Positions 23,872 through 37,661 of a DNA stretch of 64,000 bases are shown one piece after another. Each line of letters starts with the position of its first letter. The stretch's first letter is position 1. A program made the translations under genes and the position numbers. Source of the DNA: Formicarius rufipectus (Eukaryota; Chordata; Aves; Passeriformes; Formicariidae); assembly GCA_013399695.1 (NCBI GenBank), contig VXAU01001255.1:234169-298168 (forward strand), given 5' to 3'. The notes beneath the pieces were generated by a model, which saw only the letters and a list, made by a program, of their open reading frames with translations, was not told the DNA's origin and searched no databases.

Positions 23872-26800
23872 GAAATTAGGCAGGCTGAATATTGCAAAGA
23901 GGAATGGGATGATGACTTTAATGCTGTGTGTAAGGATATCACCTTTCCAGATACTGTTCAGAACCTCCTTGAAAGAGTTTTCACTGACAGAAGCAAGAGA
24001 TAATCAGGACAAACAGTGGAAATGAGTGATCATGACACTATACCTATATGATTTACGATCAAATTTTTATCCTATTAATGCTATCAGAGCAAAACAATTG
24101 AATGCGCATTTTGTTTAGAAGAATTCCATTGAAGTACCCAAGGGAGGGGTAAACTGGCATTTCAACTGTGACGTTAAGTATCCCTAAATAACAAAAAGAT
24201 GTGTCTTCCTTCAGCATCTACAACATAATGGAAGCTTTTACTGTCCTGACAGTCTAAAAGGGAGAAAAAAAGTGAGAAATTCTTATTGGACCAAGCCCAG
24301 AGCCAAAGGAAAACCACAGCGGAAGATACTAACTAAAAGTGATTCCATCTGGTATCTGAAAGAACAGGTTTTGATCCCTGCTAATTGCAGAAGCAAGGAG
24401 GTCCCGATCCCTGCTTGTTGCTTTGGGGTAGAGTCTTTCAGTGTCATGGTCTATTTTTGGTTTTGGTTTCAATTTCATAGTAGCTCTGAGAAGAACTACT
24501 GCAGCCAAAATCTATGCTTGTTCCTGAATGTAAAACTAGTTTACATATTAAAAAAAACGGTGATAGTTGCAATACATTCTATATCCCAAGAGAACATTTA
24601 GGCAGGATAAGAGTTTGCTATGCCTGTTGCTTGAAAAATAATAGCCTAAATTTGTGCAGTTGAAGCCTTATGCTGAGTTCAAACCCTGTCCTTCTATTTC
24701 AGAGGGCTCACACTAAGCTTGATAATATCATACCTGTGATTTTCCAGGAACTGAATTAGCTGATTAATTCTGGGTTGTTATTTATATATGGATACATTGA
24801 TTTGATTTCAAGATTAAGAGACAATATTATTTCATTTTTGTTATATTGGTTAATTCACTAGAATTTCAATCTGTATGCACAGTAGTATATAGAGTCTCAG
24901 TAGAAAAACAACAAAGCCACACAGGTATCTTTATTTACAGGGTATAACAAAGATTTACAAGCACAGGGTGATTTGTTCCATTTCTAAGATAGTTGATGTG
25001 GCTTGCATGTTTACATTGTTGTCGTTCTCAGTTTACTCTTATGCGCCAATATTTTTAGGTCTCCTATTCCATTACTTTTCACCTTGATTGAATAAGTTAC
25101 TTCTAAATTGTATTTTATGTTTTCGTATGACACTTTAAATAACTTCCAGATTAATTTCTTTGTCATCTAAATGTTTAAAAGAAGATGAAGTTTTGAAAGT
25201 TAACTATATTTTGCCATATGTACTGTGGGAATTCATATAACAGTGGAAATAAACTCAGAGTCTTTGATTCTGAAACAAAACTTTTTGTTGTTCTTGGTTT
25301 TAGCTTGAGCAGACTCATTCATAGCTGTTTGAAGCACTGACGTTTGTAGAGTCCAAAAGACATTAAGATAGTGAATCTCATGGGAAAACCCAGTATCTAC
25401 AGCAGGAACTGGGAAGGCAGGAATAAGGGACTGAGAAGTAACTCATCAAGAAGTTCATCAGGTAAATAGTAGAAGTATAAAGATATTCCTAGAGGGTAGA
25501 GAGTCATTGTAATATATTTGCAAGTGAAAAAAAAAAAAAAAAAAGATGAAGAGAAGGAGAAATATTATCAAATATCCAAAGTTAAACCCTCAAGGTCCCC
25601 AAAAGTGACTGCAAAAAGGTTTTTAGAACAACAGTTACAAGAAAAAACAAATTTATCTCAGACTTACGAAGTTTAAGTTCCTTCTAAATCCCTCATCATG
25701 GTGTCTCCTGTTTGGTGGCCTGGACCATTCAGGGATTTCTACCAACTTTCAATGCTTAAGCTAGGGAATTTAGGTATTCTCCATCGGGGCTATTCTTGCC
25801 ATGAAGTAAGGAAAGTGATTGATGGTGTTACTCATATTTGTGGTATTGTTGAAATCAGGATGGTGTAATAACTGTGTACACTCAAAAGTTAACCAGACGT
25901 GTCTTTGGAAAGTGCAAAATTCATGTCTTTATACCATCATGTTGAGCTCAGTGTAACAGGAAAAATGAGGGAAGAAGAAGCAGATCTAGAATGTCCTCAA
26001 GAATATAACATATACTTTCATAATTAATATTTATATTACCATAAAACTCAGTTTTGAAACATCATTGTGGCTTGCAAAATGCTTGCAAAATCCATGATTA
26101 GCATACCTAACATGAAAAGTATGTTAATGGTGGTGCCTAAAATTAAACTCACGTAGGCAGAAATGTTAAATGCTCTGAGCATTCTGTTCTTGCTTTTGTA
26201 TGTGTCTTTATGTGTTTAATAATGAAAAAATGATGAAAAATCCTGAAAAGCACTTCAAAACTTGGTCGGTAACTCATGAAAGGACTACATTAAGATTAAG
26301 ATCTAGTCAGTAAACTGTTCTTCTTTATGAAAGGAAATGGGATAGCATCCTAACTTAAAAAAAAAAAAAAAGTCTCACTCTTTCTTGTGTCTGAAAACTG
26401 CTGAATCTGGAAGTGCCTACTCTTTTAAGTATTAGAACAAAGTTCAACAATATTAAGCTGTGGATTATAAGAAATACCATTTACTCTGACACACATTTCT
26501 GTTATAAATTTGGATATATTGGTTTGACTGAGGACATTTAGTAGGTTTTATTGCTGCTGCATATGTATTACATCAGAGATTAAATTACACTACATGAATT
26601 AAACCAATCTAACATCTTTTACAGCAGCTGTAATCTGCTAGATAAGCTCAGGTATTGTAATTTCCTCTTGCTGTTCCTGGGGTACATTCCTTGTTCTTCT
26701 GTGCTGCAGAATGAGCTGTTGCGATATCTTGCTGTTAGACTGTAGATAAACAACTGTCTCTCCTGGAAATGCTGTAGGAGTTTAGTGAAGGTCTAGAAAT

Positions 26801-29448
26801 TGTTGCTTTGGTCTTTGCATAAATCTTTGCATAAATATGGAATTCAATCCAAAAAGTAGAATTTATCAAAAGGAAAATAGCTGAGAGGGGAAAGCAGTTA
26901 ACCCTATTAGTTAACTCTGTAAAGAGACACCTGTTTAGCTGAGGTGGTGAATGGAAGAGGTGGGTTCCAGAAACCACTTGTCTGAGACAGAGTAATACTA
27001 CAAGACCAGTGCAGTGCCCTCTCCCCTACTTTAGAGGAAATACACATTTATGTGATCCTCTATAATTTACTAGATTTATCATATATTGTAATTTTTTTCT
27101 TCTTTTGAGCCTTTCTTTGAACCTTTGACCTATCAGCATGTAAATGCTTGTAGATTTCCTAGTCCACTTCTCCCAACAAACTTTTTACATGTAACTGAAC
27201 CTTTTTATCACCTTATTCCTCTATTTTCCCACTCTTGTTTTTCCCAAATTACTTAAATCCATCCCTTTCCTGTCTGTGGTTCCCACCTACACATCCCATA
27301 AGCAGACTTGTCCCAAAATGCTCCTCTTCTGCTTGCTGTAATGTGTTCCATTTCCCCTAGGCAGTGACCATACAGTCTGAAAGTTTCTCTGGAACTCATT
27401 ATCTTGAAGGATTTTGTGCATGGACAATAAAGAATTTTATGTCTGCACAATCCAGCTTTGTCTCTTCCGGGACAGCTGTGGGAGGGGCAAAAACAGAGTC
27501 TCCCTTCTGAGTCCTTGCCTTGAGTTCCCATTCGTATTTGGGACTGGATTTGCCTGGATTTGTGAAGGCAGGTATTTGATGTGCTAAAGAGTCCTGTGTT
27601 GGGCCTGGAATATGCAAGGCAGTATGTTCTTGGGCTTCTACACCTTTCTTGTTTCTTGTGGATGTGCAGGTGAGCTTTTATCTCATAACCCAACATTTCC
27701 ACACTTAAAGTTGCAACTAGAAGGAACTACACCATCCTCTCCTTGTACAGCATTTGAAGGCATTTGCTTCACCTCCTTGGATAGCTCTGCTCACAGAGAA
27801 GTAGACAGTCCTGCTACCAGATACCATCTAAGAGGGCTCCAGTGTGCAGTCCCACTCCCCAGGAAGAGAAGTGCAGAATCAAAGATGCTGCAGGTTTCAA
27901 GGTAACTATATTCATCCAGAGGAAACCGTACCACTTGCAGTGTAGGCTCCCTTGGGCTCCATTTCCACCTCATCATTCCAGGTAGTAGGCATTGCTGATT
28001 AACTGTTTTGACAAAAGAAATCATGAAATTGAGAAGATTTCATGGCACATACCAGACAAGCATAACAGTACACCAGGTTGGGAGGCATATTCTCCCATCC
28101 TAAAATCTGTTCTCTCTCCGCTTGCTGCTAAGCCTGCCTCCCTCCTTCCTTCCTCTTCTGGATGACCCAGGGGGTAGAATCTCAAATACCAGGAAAGAAA
28201 CAAGTTGAGTCTAGCCATCAATATTATCTCTACCTATGTATCTACAGTAATAAATATGTATATAGGAAGTGAATTTTTCAGTTCAGAATTAAACCAAGAA
28301 CTGTGAAGGACTGATAATACAGTTGGAACTTCTGGTATCAAATTTAAAGATGTTTCTAACACGCTGAAACTCTGGCAGAAACTAAAAGACAGTTCTCAGA
28401 AGCAGTTCCAGATCATGTTATGATTGTTTATTTTTTTCTGATTTCTGCATTCTGTGTAATATTATTCATATGATAATAGGAACAAAATGAAAGTGAGAAG
28501 AAAATTCAAAACAGAGAAAGAAGCATCATTTTGGTAACAATGGTAGTTTGAACATGAGTAAAATGCTTCATCTTGTTTGAGTTATTGTTTTTACTTAAAG
28601 CCATAATTATTGCTGCTGTTTGCTTTTCTCAAAGCACAAAAAAAGGCCTTGCAGACAGATCTATTCATCACAATAATATTCTAATTAAGTGAAAAAGATA
28701 GCACATGTGTTCCTTCACTGTGACAATCTGTTTCATTTTGAGTTAAAGAAATCAAAAAGAAAAAGATAACATAAAGGATTCATTCCTGGTAGTTATGGCT
28801 GTTATTTCAATTACAGGAAAATTCATTTTCCAGAGAAATGGATTTTAAAAGCTTTCATCTAAGAGAAAGATAATTTAAAAAAGACTTAATGAGTCAAAAT
28901 AATTACTGTTCTTTTTGAGGGCCTTTTAAAGCAAAAATCTTCTTTGCTGTTGGTCTTCTGGGTTATGGTTTTGAAACTGTGCTTCTGACTGCAGGGATAT
29001 CAGTTAGTGATAGTCAAGAAAGACTAATCTAGTCTTAGGTCACATTTATACCATTTGCAGCTATGAAAAAAAAAAAAGCAAACATAAAGGCTAGAAGTAC
29101 TCTTTGGATTAATTGTTCTATGTCTTATTCTGACCCTGTTGGAGAAATAAAAGTTTTAAAGTTAGAGTCTTTCACTTCTGTCAAAATGGCCAAGGATTTA
29201 AAATTTGTAGACCCAAACCAGACTGCATTTTCTACTTTACATTTCTGAAACATGATTTCACTTTTGAGGCAGAGCAGGAAGGTTCTGAGCATGAAACACA
29301 GGGACAGGGGTTTTGTTAAGATAATATTTGAATTAGAAAAATAAAAATCACATACACTGTAAAAATAGAAAAGATGACAATGAAGTCAGTGGGACTTTGT
29401 GGATAGCCTGATCAGTGCTCTTTGCACACACAAATCCATCCAGATTTA
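23872..29448. other. Unique DNA, no gene recognised
   Basis: AT-rich apart from a GC-richer patch at 27250-28200, which contains a 149-codon minus-strand frame (27253-27702) without recognisable domains. Short poly-A runs lie near 25530 and 26360. No repeat family identified. Confidence 0.5.
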
Positions 29449-29513
29449 CACAGAATGACACAGAATCAACTTGGTTGGAAAAGACCTCTGAGACCATAGA
29501 GTCTAGCAAGCAC
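29449..29513 (-). mobile_element. Short CR1 3'-end fragment
   Basis: cacagaatgacacagaatc followed by 'ttggttggaaaagacctctgagaccatagagtcta', the reverse complement of the CR1 terminal block (…tctaga(g)gtcttttccaac…attctgtg). Only about 65 bases survive. Confidence 0.7.
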
Positions 29514-30094
29514 TTCTCATCTATATATTTTAAATCGAAGTACCAATGCTCTCTTGCTGTGCAGTGAAACCAATACATACTAATTATCAGCTAGTATGTC
29601 CAACAGAGTAGAAACTTCATTGCATGTCATAATGGAGTAAAAACTTCATAGCAGATCAGGATGGGAAGATCATATGATCTGTGAAGCTTAAACAATTTAG
29701 ATGGGAGAATGATCTTAGATCCTTACCGTATTTGGAAATTATCAAAATAAAGTTGTTACCTTCTAAGTCCCTTATGGATTCAAAATTTGAAAGGCTAAGC
29801 AGTAATAGTAAGTGGTAAAGACATCGGATGCTTTCTAGTAAACCTAAGAACCTGGCAGACATTTACATTGTTTTATTTTAAAGCTCTGAAAATTTTAGTT
29901 CCACATATGATGTGCGTTGTGGCTATGTTTATGATGTAAAAGAAACAGTATTGTTTTAGATTTTGTCAGATGCTTTCAGAAAATATAAAATAATAACAAG
30001 AAAATTATGAGAAAATAATTTTGATAAGGGACACACCTTTATGAATTCACTAAAATCTTCCTGTTGATCTCAGGGACTTTGGATAAGTCGTGAG
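29514..30094. other. Unique AT-rich DNA between two CR1 copies
   Basis: No gene or repeat recognised. Confidence 0.6.
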
Positions 30095-30738
30095 CAATAG
30101 CTTTGAAACAAGTGATGTTACACAGCCGTCACAGCCAGCACTTGTCCAAAAAGGGAAAGTCCTGCTGGATAAACTTGGTTTCCTTTCATGATGAGGTTCC
30201 CCACCTTGCTGATCAAGGGAAGCAAGATGATGTAATCATCTTTTTGGATATCATTAAATTCTTCAATACTGTCTCTCACAGTGTCCTCCTGGACAAATGT
30301 CCAGCTCACAGCTGGCCACAAGGATAGTGAAGGGACGGGAGGGGAAGCTGTGTGAGAGCTGAGGGCACTTGGTGTGTTCAGCTGGAGAAGAGGACACCGA
30401 GGGGAGACCTCACTGCAGGTACAACTTCCTAAGCAGTGGCAGGCACTGATCTCAACTCTTTGGACACCAGGCACTGCACCCAGGGAATGGCCTGGGGTTG
30501 TGTCAGTGAAGGTTTGGGCTGGATATTAAGGGAAAGTTTTTCACCCAGAGGGTGGTTGGGCACTGAAGAGGCTCCCCAGGCCAGTGGGCACAGCACCAAG
30601 GTTGTCTGTGTTCAAGAAGTGTTTGGACAACACTGTCAGGTTCATGGTGTCATTCCTGGGGCTGTCCTATGCAGGGCCAGTAGTAGGACTCAATGACCCC
30701 TGTGGGTCCCTTCCAACTAGTTTTTTTCAGTGATTTTA
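30095..30738 (+). mobile_element. CR1 LINE, 3' part with a decayed reverse-transcriptase piece
   Basis: Sense-strand CR1. The 5' third (about 30103-30327) still reads in one frame as part of CR1 ORF2. KGKSC and INLVSFHDEV match the usual KGKSCLTNLVAFYDGV. FLDIIKFFNTVSHSVLLDK matches the palm motif A region LDFSKAFDTVSHSILL; the first Asp of the motif is kept and the second acidic residue is Asn. The frame then ends, and after an internal deletion the CR1 3' part follows: 'ctggagaagaggacaccgaggggagacctcactgc', 'gggctggatattaagggaaagtttttcacccagagggtggttgggcactgaagaggctcccc', 'cagggccagtagtaggactcaatgacccctgtgggtcccttccaact'. Not functional. Confidence 0.93.
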
Positions 30739-32565
30739 CTGTGGGCTTACAAATTTACTTGTGGTCTATCATGAAATGTAATGACAGTACCCTCAGAAAC
30801 TAGCAATTTCTCATTATCTAACCCTGAAACAGAGATTTATCTCAAAACATCCATTTGCATTCTCAGTTAACATTTTAATATTTCAAAAGTTTTTGAAACA
30901 TGCCTTCCAATTTAAACAGCAGGATACCTCTGAGAAAATCTCTACTGCAAAGCCTCACTTGTTGTTGAGCAAGTATTGGAAAAAGTTTATGAAACAAAAA
31001 CAATGTGAAGAATTATACCATTCATAGAAGCATTCATATCATCTCAGATGATTATTAGGAATATTTGAATATTGCAGTATCCCAGGCTCTCTGAATTCTT
31101 CTGGATTTTAGAGTATCAAATAATTTTTCTTCATATTGAAGAGCTCAAGATAACGAAGCTAGAAATACTGGTCTTATGGAAAATGTTCTTCTTGTCTAGT
31201 AGCTATTCAGATGAACATTATCATGGCCAGAATTAGTTTTAAAAATAATGTTATAGTGGGATCAAAATGTTTTAGTTACTTCAAAACTTCTAAAAATATA
31301 AAAAAAAAATTAATTTAGAGATAATACAGAACTGTTATAAAAGCTTATTAAACACAAAGTATAAAAGAACTAGTGAAGCTTTAAATGTGGTAATTAAAAT
31401 AGCTGATGTGTGTCTAATGCATTTCCACAGTGCCTTCTAGGACCAGATCATGATAATGTATATTTAACTTTTCCTTCCATTTGGTTGAAATTATAGCTAA
31501 AATTCCTATCTCAATAGTCTGCCAATATCCTTAGTTTTACTTGAAGCACAAAAGCAGCAGTATGTTGTCTACTGAAAATTCACTGTGAGTGTACAGAAAC
31601 TGAGCCATTAGATTAATGTTCTACCTCATTAGGAGGCAATGCATAAAGCATGAACTGACATGAACCAACACTCTGTAGCACATTATGTGCATTTTAAGAT
31701 CAGCATAATGGTTCATATAGGAAGCAGAGATGACTCAGTGTTCTGTGAGACTTTCTCTGCTTGACAGTGAATGTCGTTTATCACAGTTTTGTGATTCCTG
31801 ATTTTTTCATTTATACAATATGGTACTACCAATGTATAAGGGTCTGTTGAGTCTCCTTCCCTTTTGGTATGATGCTAAACTCCAAAATTTCTCAAGAACA
31901 TTTGGTGACTGAAAACACAATTCACAGACTTCAGATTACTGGAATTACATGGTACAAAAATACACCTGATTTGATCAAACAATGCAGAGTGGGTTTCATT
32001 ACAGTGTATGTGTTAATCTGAATCACAAATAGTGATTTTTTTTTTTTGACTGAAACCTGTATTGTCATATAAAGACATATCTGTCTTCATTTTCTCCTTT
32101 TCAAAATGACTTGCATGTTTGCTAATATGCTCTGCATTTTGCAGTCTACCTGGGGTGTATTGCATTTGCTAGTCTGGAATACATATTTTGGAGGAATATA
32201 TTTTCCAAGGTTTTCTCTAAAGTTGAGCTGCCTTCCCACGCAATGGAAGAATGCAGCTTTGTTCGTCTTTCAGATCATCTTATCCTGGCTGAAATGACCA
32301 TACCTATACAACCATTTTAATCTGGTTTGTACACCTAGAAGCTGAAATTCTTTATTAATAAGGTGATTCCTTTTTCTTCCTGGTCTTCTGCAGGCCCATT
32401 GGGGGATGCAATTTGCTACATGCCTTTCCAAAGGTTGTCCAGTTCTTTGATCCTTTCAATCTGCTCATCTGCTTGCCTGTTTTTAGCAAACAGACAGGGA
32501 TGCAAGGAAGACTGTTAGTGGCAGACCCTTTCACTTTCTCTGCTGTCCCCTTACTTTCTTAGATT
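30739..32565. other. Unique AT-rich DNA, no gene recognised
   Basis: Nothing recognised beyond short A and T runs (for example 32038-32048). Confidence 0.6.
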
Positions 32566-32707
32566 AAAAACAAAACAAACAAACAAACAAAAAACAAAAA
32601 CACAACAAACAAAAACAAACAAAAAACGAAAACAAAAACAAACAAACAAACAAACAAAACCAAACAAAAACCCAACAACCAAAAACACAAACAAACAAAC
32701 AAAAAAA
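32566..32707. repeat. A/C-only tract, (CAAA)n
   Basis: About 140 bases of A and C with one G (32628). Mostly CAAA and CAAAAA units. Confidence 0.95.
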
Positions 32708-35700
32708 TCCCCTTAAGCAATTGCTTATAATGCTTGCAAATTTTACTCCAGTCTTTGAGGTGCTACAATTTCATTCTTCCGCCTCCACAGCATGGACTTG
32801 TCATTTTAAAACTTTGTCAATATAATTGAATTCTTCTATTTTTCTGAGGTAATCAGAATGACTTTTGGCAATTTACCTTTAATATAGGAAGCAAAATAAG
32901 GTATTACAAATTACTGTTATCCTGGAGAGGCTTTAATGTATGGTAAGGTACAAAGACTGATAATGCAGTTGTAGTATTTAGCTCCATGCCAGGACAGAGC
33001 TCACAATAAATTGCTCAAAGTCATCTCTCTGATCAGATTTCCAGCTGTTTTACCCTCAAGGGAACTGCCAAATCTACCACAATGAAGATTCTCTTTCCAT
33101 TAACCCCCTACTGAAAGATTCCTCAGGAGAAACAGTAATACAGAATATTTATAAAATTTATTTACACCATAGCAAATTTGAAGATAAAATATTTTATTCA
33201 TATTTCATTATTCTTAGGTAGTAACCTTAAATATAAAGGCAAGTGGAAATACTTATACCTGAAAGGGGTAACAGTATTCCAATGAGAATAATAGACAGCT
33301 TGTGAACATGCAGGAGGCTGGACTGAGAGACTCTTAAAACAACTCAATAATTGCCACTCTACAACATTGTGGAGGTCCCAGATCAAATGCCAAGAAAGGA
33401 TTAAGTGTTGTGACGCTTTCTAGTGTCATAGTTTCAAGCTAGTTTGTTTTCTCAGAAGCAAAGTTCACAGAACTAAGTTCAAGTGACTAAATTCCCCAAG
33501 GCAATTTGTGCACATTTAGACACTCAAAAACGTATTCACAGAAATCGACAAAGCGAGCACCAAAATCCTTAATATTCCTAACAGGAAGTGTTGAAGAGCT
33601 GGATGTGATCAGTTTCTCTCATGAAAGAGACTAAGTGTCTGTTCTCTGTCTGTGTGTAGTTATTGTCCATGTGTAGGCACGTGTGTTCAGATATATGTGT
33701 AAGTCCAAGAAATGTGTGGAAGTCCAAGAGTCTACTGAATTGTATGCCAGGTATGTGCCTTTCCCCACAACTCCAAAAGGGGAGAGGAATTTAAGAAAGA
33801 AGAATTGTATTAAAAATATTTAATATTAAATCAAGTGAAAAAAGATAAGATATTGCTCTATCCTGCATGGCTTTATCTATGAAACTGTCTTTTAAACAGA
33901 AATAATCATGAGAACAGACCTTGTGGATTCTTTGCTCTTGAAAGGACTAGTGAACATGTTAGGACATTCAAAATATCAATCTTTCTTTTTTGTAGTAATC
34001 TTGTTTACTCCTCTCTAGTGTAAATCAAGACTGATAATCTTTCTGTACTAAAAAAGAAACAGTCTGGTTTCACACTCATTAATTTCAAGTCTAGCAGCAT
34101 AAAACAAGAACTCAATTTTATAATCCCAAAGCTTCCTCTCAGTTTCCATGGATTCTACGTCCTTTGTATCTTCATACTGCAATCAAGGAATAGCAATACT
34201 TATCTGAATTATAAATCAGACTTTTATTCAGCCTAGACAGCTGTAACAGCTTATTCATATGACTATGATTAGGGAACTTTATTATCCCTGCTTTGTGGAG
34301 ACTAACAGGTGCGCTGCTCACTGTTCTTTGCATTACAAAGAATGCAGCCATACAATTTTCAGTAAACATCTCTTTGAAGGGGTATCTGTTAATTCTTCTG
34401 TCCCTACTTCCCCTGTTCCTTCAAGCTAGTCAAGAAGACATTGTTTCTCCTGCTTTAATTTTTTTAATCCATCTACTTTCAATTTTTGTTTTTGGTTTTG
34501 GGGTTTTTTTTTGTTGTGGTGTTGGATTTTTTGTTGTGTTTTTTTGTTTTTTTTTTTTTTTTAAATCTCTTTTAGACATTTTTTTGTTCAAATACTTCTG
34601 TTTATTCTGGAAAATCATTATTTTGGAGAATGTAGATCTTCTACATCACTGTTTCATTTCAACTCCACTGAACCAAAATATCATTTTCTTAATCATATAT
34701 TAACTCCATTAACTAAGATATAGAGATCATCAATTTGGATAGTAATTTAATTTTTCCCTTGTCTCCAGTTCACATTTTAAATACTTAAATACTGTGTAAC
34801 AAACTAAAATTGCGGTCTTTCTCCGAGCCAGTTATTAGTTTAAGCAGTTTCATGTGACCAGCCTGTTCATAAAAGGAAAACAGGATATCAACTATGTGTA
34901 TTCCTGGGATGACTTTCTCCAGCTGTTTGAAAGATTCTTTTGCATCTTAGCTGCTTAATCACTCCATCAGTTCATATTGTCTTCTTCAAAAATAGATTCA
35001 GTTCTGAATTCCTAATTTCCTTTTCTGAATTCTTAAGAGAACAAAGTAAAGGGAAAGTGTCTGCTGAAAACATTTACAAGGTATGTTGAATTACTGCTAT
35101 TCTCAATACCATATCAAGAAATTTTGGTGATAAGCCATCTCTGGTCAGCTGTGAATTGAATAAGAAATTTTAAAACAATATTGTATGATTTATCACAATT
35201 TAAAACACAGTTAAAGGGAAATATAGAGCCAATAGAAAATCTGGTGCCAAACAGCTACTGTTGCAGATGAATTCTGAAATAAAGACAGTTGCTAAGGCAT
35301 GTTGGAATTTCAGCTAAAATTCTATACCTAGATAGGGAGAAGAAGGAGTTAGTAGTTTAGTTAGTAGTTTACAATATTTAAGAAGAAACTATTTATCGGA
35401 CAAAGAGGGAAAAGTTGCTAAGACTTAAAAAAATTAGATATTTCTCCTGTAATTTTTTTATGAATGAAGATGATTTTATATCACGGAGTTATGAAGTTCA
35501 GCAATCATTCGGAAATGTGTTTGGTTGTGAAAGGAATAAAATAATTTCCTTAATCATTGGGCTGAAGCAATTGACACATAAATTTTCTTAAAGAGAATTC
35601 TTAAACTCCCCTCAAAAAAGGAGAAGAACACTAACAATATGATGATTTTAAAGAAACTAATCAAAGGCAAACAGAAGACCAACCAACCAAACTCCAACAC

Positions 35701-37410
35701 ACACTGAAAGAGGATAATCTAAATAATGATGGGCTAGAGAAATCCACACAAATAATAGAAAAAGATCTTGGAAGAATCAGGTCATAAACAATTTGAAGGA
35801 TGAATATTTAATTCAGCAGATATTCTTATATGGAAAAAGGGTCTTCTCAAACAGGAACAATCTTATTCTTTGCTTAAACAACAAATTTAATGAAGGAAGG
35901 TAAACAGATGTATTTGGATGTTGTAAGTTATTTGACAATGCAAACACACTTACTAAAAGTCATAAATATAATAAATCCAATACAGCAAATTTGCAATGAA
36001 AACAACCTGAATTATTGGTTTTTAGTTATACCTTAGTAACTACAGAACAAAATAAATGATGAATGCTCCACCATCAATATGTCATAGAAGGAAAAAGAAG
36101 AAAGAAATTAATCCTGAGGATGATTTGATGAGACTGACCTATTCTGTTACACAATTTTTTAAAAAAGGAAAGGAAAACATGGAAGAGAGATGCAAAGTAG
36201 GTTTGAGAACTGTGAGACCACCATGATAGGAATGGGCTCCTCTCTCTCTTCCAAAGCATTGTTGGTGTTGTTACCAGACAACTCCTTTTTCTTCCTACAG
36301 CAACAAACGTTTGGTCAAACACGCCTTTATTAAGCAGACATTCCGCCTTACATAAGTTTCTTTCCATACAGCCTAATAATGGCATTTGCTTAATATATGT
36401 CTTGCTACTAGAGAAAGCTCTTCTGTACAGGTCACTGAAAAGGTGCACTGTTAGTGAAGAGTCTGTGAAGGATTAACGTGGGTGTCTAAAACTGTGTTGT
36501 ATGAGTCACTTCCATCAATTTTTGCAGCTGATATTATAAAAAAAGGAAGAACTGTTTGCAAGCAGAAAAGTCAGTGTTTAAGACTAAAATAATACTAAAA
36601 AATGTGTTCAGAGAATTCTGTACTCAGGGAACCTCATATTAATCTTTGACAGTGCCAGTCCTTTTAGCATTAAATACAGTATAATTCATCTGGAGGTATT
36701 TAGCCCCCTTCTAAATCTAAACACAGCAAAGGGCTTATAATGAGCGCTCACCTAAGAACAAATGAAAAGAAAGAAGCAATTTATCATATATTCTTATGTA
36801 GTATCTTCACATCTGTAATTAAGGTTCAGGAAGATTGATATGTGTGACTGACTTGGTTTAGAGGAACAGAAATCATATATTATTTACTATTCCAATAAAT
36901 GTATGAGACAGAAAGCAACACAGTAAGATGCTTCCTTACAATGTTTTCATAAATCATTGGTTTCAAATCATATGAAATACAGAAACAGATGTATGAGCTC
37001 CTCTCCAACTCAGATGTTTTTCAGAACCATGTCTAATATTTAGGATCACCAAGTCTGAATGCAGAAGCATAATTTCAGTTCAGGTGGTGAACAGCTTTTC
37101 CAGTGTCATTCTGAATACTTGTGGCTACTTCTAATTTCTCATCAATGCATGCTCTATTTGTTCATAAAGACTTTCTCTGTATTTCTATACTTTGATTCTT
37201 ACATAGTCTGAAAATTACTACTGCCAAATGCCAGCCAGAGTTATGCACCCTTTGAAAATAATGGGCTTTGAAACCCTTTTGAAAGTTTGAATTAAGATGC
37301 TCTTGGAAGTACAGTGTTTGGTTTTGGATGTTTTGTGGGGATTTTTTTGTGAGCATCAATTGTATTTGATTAAGTAGTGCAATAAAATAGTTAAAAGCAG
37401 TGAATGGATT
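32708..37410. other. Unique AT-rich DNA, no gene recognised
   Basis: No gene or transposon identified, apart from the T-rich tract at 34483-34562. A 124-codon minus-strand frame at 36074-36448 has no recognisable domain and ordinary noncoding composition. Confidence 0.55.
34483..34562. repeat. T/G-rich low-complexity tract
   Basis: About 80 bases of T and G with one A, ending in a long T run. Gives a spurious hydrophobic frame on the plus strand. Confidence 0.9.
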
Positions 37411-37661
37411 GAGAGCAGCTGTGAGGAGAAGGATGCAGGGGTGTTTTTTGGCGGACAAGAATCTCAACATGACCCAGCAATGTGCACTGGCATCCAAAGC
37501 AGGGTGGGCAGCAGGTTGAGTGGGATGATTCTGCCCCTCTGCTCTGCTCTGGTGAGACCCCACATGAGGTACAGGAAGGTGTCTCTGCCCCTGGGGGTGG
37601 GGATGTGGAGCCAGATATCTTTAATGTCCCTTCCAATCCAGGCCAATCTATGATTCTATGA
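37411..37661 (+). mobile_element. CR1 LINE fragment, sense, internally deleted
   Basis: Contains 'gagcagctgtgaggagaaggatgcaggggtg', 'ctcaacatgacccagcaatgtgcactggc', 'gcaggttgagtgggatgattctgcccctctgctctgctctggtgagacccca', then jumps to the terminal block 'tttaatgtcccttccaatcca' and ends ctatgattctatg. The body between the 'gagacccca' block and the 3' end is missing. Confidence 0.95.

Noticed and set aside
23524..24025. Frames rich in Lys/Asn/Gln/Thr or Phe/Cys/Val
   Set aside because: Direct consequence of an A/C-only tract; the same explains frames at 2.0-2.3 kb, 9.3-9.6 kb, 34.3-34.7 kb and 56.1-56.6 kb.
27253..27702. 149-codon minus-strand frame as a gene
   Set aside because: No recognisable domain, no splice or start context, and overlapping frames of equal quality on both strands.
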